A DNA stretch of 64,000 nt, from NCBI GenBank assembly GCA_009760855.2, contig WPIO01000006.1, forward strand, positions 13,078,501 through 13,142,500. Direction: 5' to 3'. Source of the stretch: Cristatella mucedo (lineage: Eukaryota; Bryozoa; Phylactolaemata; Cristatellidae). Below the pieces are notes generated by a model. The model was not told the DNA's origin. It made no database searches and worked only from the letters and a program-made list of their open reading frames with translations. Shown one piece after another: positions 50,693-61,183 of the stretch. The position numbers and the translations under genes were made by a program. Position 1 is the stretch's first letter; each line of letters begins with the position of its first letter.

Positions 50693-52429
50693 AGGGAGGG
50701 AGGGAGCTAGAGAGATGAGGGAGAGATGGAGGAAGGGAGAGATAGAGAGGGAGGAAGGGAGAGATAGAGAGGGAGGAATGGAGCAAGAGAGAGAGGCAGG
50801 GAGCAAGAGATGGAGGAAGGGAGCAAGAGATGGAGGAAGGGAGCAAGAGATGGAGGAAGGGAGCAAGAGATGGAGGAAGGGAGCGAGAGAGGGGTGGGAG
50901 CAAGAGAGAGAGGGAGAGAGGACTGAGAGAGAGGGGGAGGGAGAGAGAGGGGAAGAGAGCGGGAGAGGGAGAGAGGAAGGGAGCGAGAGAGAGAGGGGGA
51001 GGAAGGGAGCGAGAGAGAGGGAGGAAGGGAGCGAGAGGGAGAGAGAGAGAGAGAGAGGAAGGGAGAGAGAGAGAGAGAGGGAGCAAGAGAGGGGTAGGGA
51101 GGGAGAGAGCAAGAGAAAGGAGAGCTCGGATAGCATAAAAATCTTAAAGCTTTCTCTGTTTCTGCCCTGCACTGCTGGCGGTAGACAGACAGACATATGG
51201 CAGTGGTGGCAAGCTGTCGAATGGCTGCCGATTGGCAGACACCGGCTCCTCTCGGCGCCACTCTTTTGCTTGAGAGTCTGCTATGCGTGTGCTCTTCATA
51301 TTTCATGAAGGCAGGCGTGCCCAGAGAATACCGAGAGGAAAGGCTGCCAGAAGGCCGTGGAGCTCTGGTGCTGGTAATAGCTGGCACATTAAGATTCCAG
51401 TAACATTAAGCTAAGGTCGTACTGGATGGCATCTTGGGAGCGATCCCGTGAGGCTGCCAAGCGGGCGGAAATGCCTGCATACTGCCTATACGAGCATGCT
51501 GCAGTTCGCAATGATGCCCACAGCAAATTTCCTGCAGCATCTGCACCCAATCTGGCTACCCTGTCCATGTTCGTAAGCGACTTTTAACTGACGACCATGC
51601 CAGGTCCACAGTCAAGCCTGCCTACTGACTGACAAGTAACATTGCAAAAATTTGGGGCTGCTTAGACAGGATTACTACATCCAAGTTGATAAAATCCTTT
51701 GTGGCACATGCTATCGACTTATGTAACTCAGTACTTGCTGGTCTTCCGGCCTGTGCAATAGGGCGCTTACTGCTGGTGTAAAACTTAGCAGCCAGGCTTG
51801 TCTGTTTTAAACGGCACATTTTCGGCATTACAGCACTTCTCGCCGACCTGCAGTGGCTCCCCATCAAACAGCGCATTGACTTCAAGATTGTATCACTCAC
51901 ATTTAGGTTCCTTCATTGTCTTGCTTCAGCCTACCCATTGGAACTACTTCCTAATCAGGATAGGCATCGTAACATACGCTCTGCTGACTACAGTCGTTTA
52001 CTGCATCTCGAATCAACCTCAAATCCTTTGAAGATCGTGCCTCTGGTTTGTATGCTCGCAAGGCCAGAAACTCAATCCCGATTGACTCCACGACATTCCA
52101 TAACTTGATGACAATACAAAAGAAGCTAAAACGCAACTGTTCCTTACAACATTTTCTGGGTCCGTGTGCACTGTCCATTGTGTTCTTGTGTGTGCTGATG
52201 CTGTGCATGCTATCACTAACCATATTAACATGCTTCCAAAGTAGCATATGTAAAGTGCCTACAAAGTGATCGTAATATAAGGGCGTTATACAAGTGTATT
52301 ATTATTAATATTATTATTAATTAGCTTCCTCACTCCAAGGAAGCACTGACTTAATCGATTTGGCATTGGATCTTTTTTGGCCAGGCTTAGCACGAAGCAG
52401 CTACAGCTGCTGGCCAACGTGATGAGAGA

Positions 52430-52460
<31 letters not shown>

Positions 52461-55400
52461 AAGAGAAAAGAGGAAAAGAGAGGTGAGTGAGAGAGAGGAG
52501 AGAGTGATGAGAGAAGAGAGAGAGAGAGAAAGAAAGAGAAATAGCAAAATAGAGAAACAGAGAGAGAGAGAGGAGAGAAAAAGAAAAAGAGAGGTGAGAG
52601 AGAGAAATAGAGAGAGGAGAGAGAGAGAGAGATGAGAGAGAGGAGAGAGAGAGAGTAACAAGCAGTCAAATGGCAGCCGATTGGCAACCTTAGGTAGCTC
52701 TCGGCTCCGGATTCACCTTGATGAAGCTAACGGAAATCCGAAGGCAGGCGAACATCGATGAATAGAAAACCAACCTCCTATCACGTGATCTTCAAATCCC
52801 ACTAAACCTCCCTACCTATTCCCAAACCTCTCTCTCCATTCTAAAACACTGGCATGCTGTCAGTGGCCGTGGCCGGCAAGAGACGAGCAGGAGTCGACGT
52901 TGAGAGCCGAGAGAGCAGACTCACGGCTCGCCCGCGACAACCTCAGCCACCGGTAGAGCGAAGGCTCGAGAGCATGGCTAAGATTTTGGCAGGGAACAGA
53001 GGTAAACCTCGACCGAACGACCTTGAAGGACGCAGCAACAAAGTCAGGGACGTTACATTAAAATCTGCTTAGTAAAGCTCTTTAGGCCTTTCAAAAACTT
53101 GTCACTCTAATTCATAATGCCTTTTTTAAGGTGTTCTCTACCCGAAAGCCCTTTTTGCTGCACACGAAAAGAAACTCGTGCCCCACCCCCTATGGAGAGC
53201 CTGGGGCTGCGCGTCCCAGGCGCACGACTCGGGCATGCCCTTGGTTAGAGAAGTTTAATAAGTATCCATCATCTCCCGTCAACTCTGAAAATAAGATTTT
53301 GCCTCTGCAGAGAAAACTGATTTACAGCCCCTCTGGAAACTGAACGGGCAGGCCTATAAGTAAAATGCACATCCATACTGGCATTCTTATTAGCCTCATT
53401 TAAGGCTAAACTGGTGGATTCATTTTCGAGAAAAAGCTCAAATCCAAGTGTCAACAACAAATTCGAAAAATCTCAAGAACGACTCTCCAAGCCTGGTGAC
53501 CATGGAAGGCTGATCAGCTACTCAACTCGGAAAAGCCACCAGGTTTCTTTTTAAGTAGACCCAGGCTGGGCGACCAATCAGCCTAATCAGCCCAGTTACA
53601 TTTAGGTGCTGGCGATGGCAGCTCGGTGACAGTCAAGAAGGAGGTAACAGAACATGGCACACATGACGACGCCCCATGTGTTAATGTAACAAGCCTGTAT
53701 CCATAGAGTAGAACAGTCTATTTGACAGTCAAGAAGTGTCAGCCACGAGTGTCCAGCAAAAGCCATAGCATACACCAACTCTAGTATGAGGCATGACCGT
53801 CTCTCAGCAGCCTGACTCGAATTCTGGAGCAAGGGCCTTTGGAACAACCGTCTATTATGTGACTTTGGCTCTTACAACGCTTTTAACCAAAGATTTTTAC
53901 AAAGGCGGTTACTTGTCATTCAAATTCCAGAACCCCAAACAATATCGCTGCATTCATACTACGACAGAGGTGTAACACCAATGTTTCAAATGGACCTGGC
54001 CCTTAACCTCGAGGTGAGGTGAACGTCTTCACCCAGGTCGAGAGTTTGAGCCCAGCAGCAGCAGGCAATCCTCTATTGCCCACTGCACCGAAAGCGGGGT
54101 GATAGAAGCAATGGCTCGTCTGCTGCTGTATACATGAGGCCATCGAATCAGCTAAGCTTTGCTTTTACTTTTGATAGCAGCAGGCCAAACCATGCTCAGC
54201 ATTGGTCAGGAAGTAGTAGGCACGTGTCACTCGGCAGTCAGCAGTCAGGTGTGTGTGTGCCCAAAGCTGGCTTAGCGAAACGAAACAGCCCGAGGACAGC
54301 AAAGAACACACACATTTCGAAGACATCTGTTGCACCTGTATACAGGCCTTTTCTGACAGCACCTTGCGCTACGTGTACAGAGGCAAGCGCCAGCTCGCTC
54401 GGGCGCCAGCCCGACCGCGGGTACATACGTCTTTCCTTATTTCATCATGGTTCATGAAGTAGTGATTCAGATAGACGTTGGCCAGCACCAACGGGTAGTT
54501 GGCCTTGACCGAGTCGAGGCACTCGTGCCACCTTGGCGGCAGCTCATAGAATTTGTCCTAACGAACGAAAAGAAGGGGCACTTGTCACTTGGCACAAGGC
54601 TACGGCGCAAGGGCTGCGGACTGTTCGTGCACCAGCAAGTGAATGTCTGCACGTGGCAACGACCGCGAGGCATCACGCCATGGGCAGGCTAGCAAGCAGT
54701 CTGCTTCAGTGTGTTCTAGCCTTCTGCGTCTACTTCCTGGTGAGCAGGACTGCACTGCTACTTGCCAGCTGGTTTGAGCTTGCCAATGTGACAACCAGTC
54801 CAGCAGCTGAGACGTCTGTTAGGGACTATACTGTCACAAGTGCGGCCAAGTTAACGAGCCATGGCCGCTGTTCACACTCTCAACGCTGAGGCTTAGTAGT
54901 GACTAGGGTTCGTGTGTCACAGTGGCCTAAGTTCATGCTTCATTTGCATCGACTTTGCAAGGCCCTACACATTACTAGCAAGCCATATATAATAATCATG
55001 CCAAACAGGCAATGAGATCTGGTGATAAAGTGGAATTTCGGGTGTATGAGCCGAGTTTAATAAATGCAAATGGAAGTCATGCTAACGGAAGTCATGCTAA
55101 CGGAAGTCATGCTAACGGAAGTCATGCTAACGGCAGTCATGCTACCGGAAGTCATGCTACCGAAAGTCAGGCTACCGAAAGTCAGGCTACCGAAAGTCAG
55201 GCTAGCAGAAGTCACAAAGGGACTTAATAGGGTAATTACCGTGAAGGAACAATAGGTAAGGTGGTTCCTTTTCAGGACCTCGGTCCGGGGTTGTGGGTTC
55301 GAATCCTGCAGAGGGGGATCCTTTATTGCCGCTGCAAGCAATAAAGAATCTGAGCCATAAAGGCTCTTTTGTCACTATAGAAAAGAGGCTGCTGAAATCA

Positions 55401-56992
55401 CCTAGTAGTGTTTATGTATAACTAGATAGTCCTTAGAAGATCCCTGACCTGGCAATTATAATTCGGTAGGACTTCAAAGGACTGTTAATTTCAATGCATT
55501 CATTGAGTTTCATATTACAACGAATCTATAGAAAGCGTGTAGTTTTCTCTGTAGACCTACTGCACGCCTCAGCCCACGGTCTAGGTCGCGCAGAACGAAC
55601 ATCTTACTCCTGGGCTAAGACCCGGCAGCTGTGATCACTTTGCAACCCAGGTCGTAGGCTCGAGTTGAAAATCTAATTTTATAGGAAAAAGACCAAAAGT
55701 GAGAAAGTACTCAACTTACTAACAGTCAAAATAGTATTAATTATTTGTATTTAGTCTTGATTAAAGAATTGCAACATTACAAATGATCAAGATTTCTTGA
55801 CAGTAGGCCGAGCTCACAAGTAAGGTCTTGCTCACTGCTACATCAGAGGACTGTCACGCCCACGCTGAAATGCAAGACAAGAATTTACCGTGATTTTCTC
55901 GGCTTCGAGGTAGGCAATCTATATAATTTTAAATTGACTTAAGATGTGTCCAGTAAACAGCAGCCACTGCTGATTCGCTAGTCGAGTTTGACCAGAGGGA
56001 GGAGAGTATGAGCACTAAATGGGATTGGCACTCATTGCTGGAATTTAAATTTCACTGGAAAATGACAAAAGAGAGACTACATATTTCTTCATTTTTCCTT
56101 CCTTGAAGATTATTCTACATTAAGACTAAATAGCAAGATTACTCATCACAGGGGTAGGCTCATTGGCTACGTCAGTGAAAAATTCGGCCCACATTCCAAA
56201 GCTAGGAGTTCAGCATGTTTTTTCACTAGCATACGCTACTACTAGCATTCTGAAAGATTAGCTTTAGCACTGGCAACTGCTAATTGCGACCAATAAACTC
56301 TGCCAAGGTTTTTGATTAAGTGGCAGCAGTGTGACCGGCTGCAAAAGAAAAGGTCGCCAATTCCGGGTAGATTAAATAACCGGCAGAGCTACTGACCGAG
56401 AGGCCAACTGTCCAAGAACAAGGTGCAGGGTGCAGAGCGTGAGTGGCAGTCTCCTCCCGGCTAGCTGTGGCTGCTGCTGCTGCCACGTGGGCTGACTCTA
56501 GCCAGATTAGATAAGCTGGCTCGAATGGTGTTGTTTAATAAGCAATGAATTAACTACTGGCAGCTTGGCCCCTGCTTAGCCCAACTGATGCTGCTCAGTT
56601 AGCCCTTAGTCAAACCTTATCGGTATCCTACCCAACCAGGGGTAAATAGTGCCAAATTACTCTTATCCGGTGGCAGCATTGGAGCACACTAGGAGTGGCG
56701 TCCAAGCAGCAGCTGCTTCAGAAGCTGCTGCTGCACTTCATACACAGCCATAGACAGCCACACAGCCACAGACAGCCACTCGGTAGGCACTGGATTAACT
56801 AGAAACAATGTGGTCACGTGTATAATAAGATCTCTGGACAAAGATATTGCAAGTTCACATAATACAAAATTATTGCAGCAGACTAAGAAGTCATATCCGG
56901 GGATGAAACAGTTATTGCATGAATCAGTGTTTCATGGAGACTGACCAGAGAGCTGGTGAGAGGGAGACAGTGACAAAAACAAAGACAGATAA

Positions 56993-57069
<77 letters not shown>

Positions 57070-57399
57070 CAGACAGACAGAGACACAGACTGACAGAGAC
57101 ACAGACTGACAGAGACACAGACTGACAGATGGAGAAGTAGAGAGAGACACAGAGAGAGAAAGAGACAGACAGACAGAGAAAAGGAGAGATGGAGAAAGAA
57201 GAGAAAGAGGAAGCGAGATGGAACAAGACATCAAGATCAGATGGGAAATGAGTGGTAGAAGGAAGAGACAGAGAGAAAGGAGAGAGAGACGGGAGAGACA
57301 GAGTCAGAGAGAAGCAGAAACAGACAGCCACGAAGAAAAACAGGTGAAATAAGACAGCGAGATCAGAGAAAAAATGAGGGATGGAAGAGCAAGCAAGAG

Positions 57400-57438
<39 letters not shown>

Positions 57439-60400
57439 TAATAAAAAGGCAGAACGAGGGACAAGAAAGGTACATAAAAAGCTCGGCATAGTGGCCTCAG
57501 CAGGTGCAGGTGCAAGCAAAAAACTGCGAAAAATGCACACTTGATAGCAAGAATGCTAGCTTCGCAATGCACAGCAGCCAGGTGTTTTTTCGGATCCCTT
57601 GCACAGAGTGCCACATTGAATACCATACCATATAAATCCTATACAATCCTAGAAAAGGCCAAGCCAAGCTTTTACCAAAATACTATTAAATCACATATGC
57701 ACGAGCAAAAAATAATGATGTCCACCATTAAGCATCTCCTTACCGTTCCCAGGTTAGCTCCTTACCTAGTGATCCTTGTGGTAACCTAGCTGATCACTTC
57801 TATATAGCTTCTTTGTCTGCAAGTTAGATACGGTCAGATAGTCTATCCTTAAGGTTTAATCAACCCCTCTGGACTCATGTCGCTCAATAACATCAACAGA
57901 GGACACCCTTCCCTCAATTCAGTGCACTCCCTCAATGTCTACATTCAATGAGGCTACGAGTGACCGCATCCTGAAAGTCATCTCCCTGTCAGAGAAGACT
58001 TCAGGTCCTCTAGACCCTATTTCCACTGTCCTACCAATACGATGCATAGATCTTGTGCTGCCACAGCTAACATAATAAATATGTCCTTAGCCTAAGGTCA
58101 TGTCCCTGCCCTTTTCAAGCAGGCTGTTTTTAGGCCACTAGTTAAAAAAGGCAAAATTAGACCCAGAGAACTTGAGCAGCTTCCACCCGGTCTACCGTTC
58201 CTATCAATAACACTAAAATGAGTTGTGGTAGATCAGCTGAACTTTTATACTGAAACGTCAAACCTAGCAAGTAAGTTCTAATATGAATTTAGAGCTAATC
58301 ACTCCACAGAGACAGCATTCCTTAGGGTGTATAACGGCCTTCTCAGGAATGCAGTCTCATCTCGCCTGGGTATCGCTGGTACAGCATTGCAACAATTCAG
58401 ATTCTATCTCAGTGGGGGACTCCAGAGTATTTATGTGAACGGACAAAGATCATTCGAGGAACCACTGAATTACGGGGTACCTCAGGGCTCTGCGCCCGGT
58501 CCACTTCTTTTTATAGTTTATAGTCTCCCCCTTGCTGATGTGATCGCCAAGCACAATCTGGGCTTTCACTGCTATGCAGATGACACTCAGCAGTACCTTT
58601 CCTTTGATCCCTCCCAGCCCTCGAGCACATCGAATTCTCCCAACTCCCTTGCTTCATGTATTGATGACATCAGCACATGGATGGCAGCCAGCTTTCTCAA
58701 ATTGAATGGCGATAAAAACCAACTTACTGGTTATGGGCAAACCAAGTATGACTCAGAGACTGAAAATATTATCGCTCTAAATCGGCCCAGCCAGCACATT
58801 GCCTGTTGCATCTGCACAAGATCCGTGTGTCCTGTTCCAAAGGGACCTTTCACAAGATGATAACATCAGCTCTGCAGTCCAGTCTGCTTATTTTCAGCTG
58901 AATACCATCGCTAAATTCAGGGTTGCTTAGACAGGGATAATACATCAAAATTAGTCCATGCATTTGTAACCTCTCGTCTCGACTTCGGTAACTCACTGTT
59001 TGCTGGTCTACCGGCCTGTGCAATCAGGCGCTTACAGTTGGTGCAAAACTCTGCAGCTAGACATGTCTGTCGGGAGCGGCGCAGTCGCCACATCATACCA
59101 CTTCTTGCCGAGCTGCACTGGCTCCCAATCAGGCAGTGTATCAACTTCAAGTTCTTGTCACTTACTTTAAGGTCCTTCCGTTCTCAGGCCCCAGCCTACC
59201 AATTAGTACAACTACCCCACCAGACAAAGCATCATCAAACCCACTCTTCTGATTCAGATCATTTAGCAGAACATATAATTCATATATAACATATAATTCA
59301 TTTGTATAGCACCCAAGAGAACTTAATCTCTATTCAGGCGCTTCACATATGCCTCGGGGCTCGAGCCCACGACCTCAGCCGGGCCTTGGTCGGGGCGAGC
59401 ACCTTAACTGCTGGACCAAACCAGCTCGGCATTGCGAAGTTGCCGACCGAGTTGCACACACAACTGTTCTCGCACACACGAGCTGCAAGCTCGCCTCGCT
59501 AGTGCTGACTCCGACGTCCCGCCACCGCTCATACTAACCTCAAAACCTTTGGATACCGTGACTACGCTAGTCCATATGCTCCTAAAGCCTGGAACTCACT
59601 CCCGACTGACGTCACGACATCCTCTGACTTCGTGGCATTTAAAAAGAAGCTTAAAACACACCTGTTTATCACAGCATTTAGTAGGTCCTTATGATTTGTC
59701 ATTTGTGTGCTTATGTGTGCTGACATTATGCCTGGTGCTATTAACCACATTTACATGTTGACCTTGTGCACGGCACATCTGACAATGTTACACTTGATGA
59801 CATTGCAAATGTTACCACTATTCCTTGGGTCATGCTTTCTGTGCAGCATCTGTAAAGTACCAAGAATAGAGATTCAGTTCTCTGAGGGTGATATACAAAT
59901 GTTTTAGTATTATTATTACTACTGCCGGTCAGCGGAGTACCAGTACAGCCAGGAAAAAGAAGTAGACATATCGAGTTGCACATCGAGTCTCCTAACAGGC
60001 AAGGTACCCTTGGGCAACTTGACTCGAACGGCCTTCGATGTATCTTGCCATTGCAAAGCAGAGGACATTTAACTGCTTCAAAACGAGCCAGGTGGCCGAA
60101 AGAGCATTGCACCCTTCTAAACAAGTTAGCAACGAGGAGTTTCGAGCTGCTTCGATGCTGATCTAATTACGCATTGTTTCTTTGCAATGAATTAGTCTGG
60201 GAATTTGCGGGAAACATCCTGATGCCGTCGGCTGGTTTGCGAGCTGAGCCATAATTGCAAAGCAAGCTGATAAGAGCAGAGAGGGGCTGGTTAAGCAGAC
60301 TAGTTCGAGCGAGAGAAGTAGCCTTTACTCGACTAACTATAGTATTGCTATTGTATGACAATATGTCCGTCTATCCAACTCTTAACGATGAGCTTACCAA

Positions 60401-61116
60401 ACGATGCTCTACGGTGGGTACAAGAGGACAGAAGTAAGCAAAAAACGCTGCAAAGCAGAAAACGAGGCCAGCATACAACACGGTCAGGATTGGGGGCTAA
60501 ACCTGCGTGCGTGTGGGCGAGGAAATGCGCGCATTCATATGTGCCGGTGTGAGTGCAGCTGGCCTACGAGCTCAAACCTTTTTTCCCAATTCCTTACTGA
60601 ATGCCCTGCATACGAAATTATGCACCGACAGATTTTTCAGCCGATAGCATTGTGGTTAGCGAGCCGTGATGGCACACTAGGTAAGGCGGTTGCTTTCGTG
60701 GGTTCGATTCCTGCGGTGGGCGATTCTGTATCGCCAATGCAAGCGTTGGTGATAGCCGTAAAGGCTCTTCTGTCGCTATACAAAAAGAGGCTGTTTAATC
60801 AGCTAGGATTTTTTTTATTTTTTTTTAGCAGTAAATCGTTCGGGATTTCACCCCTCTAACAAAGGTGACCCATTAGATGCTACCTCAGCAACCTATGACC
60901 TACTGATAGGACATTATCAGAACCATTAACTAGACACATTGCTCCTGCTCAGTAAGTACCCGATAAAGGAAGAGCTATGATACTATAAACAAGTATTCAG
61001 TCGTGAAGATCATTGAATTAAAAAATTGTGACCGATTAGCAACACAAAAGTTCATGCAGCCCACCCAAGTATACCACCTTCGTGGTGTGTGTGTGTGCCC
61101 ACATGTGTGGGTGTGT

Positions 61117-61183
<67 letters not shown>

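Noticed and set aside
50501-51387. Long Ser/Leu/Pro and Glu/Arg/Gly frames on both strands
   Set aside because: They are produced by the GA/CT purine tract, which has few stop codons in several frames.
55012-55227. Plus-strand frame of [10 protein letters not shown] repeats as a repeat protein
   Set aside because: A 15-bp repeat stays open in frame by default; no start context, splice sites or conservation.
55570-55690. Possible tRNA gene
   Set aside because: Box-like sequences belong to a rearranged SINE-B head; no cloverleaf with matching acceptor stem could be drawn.
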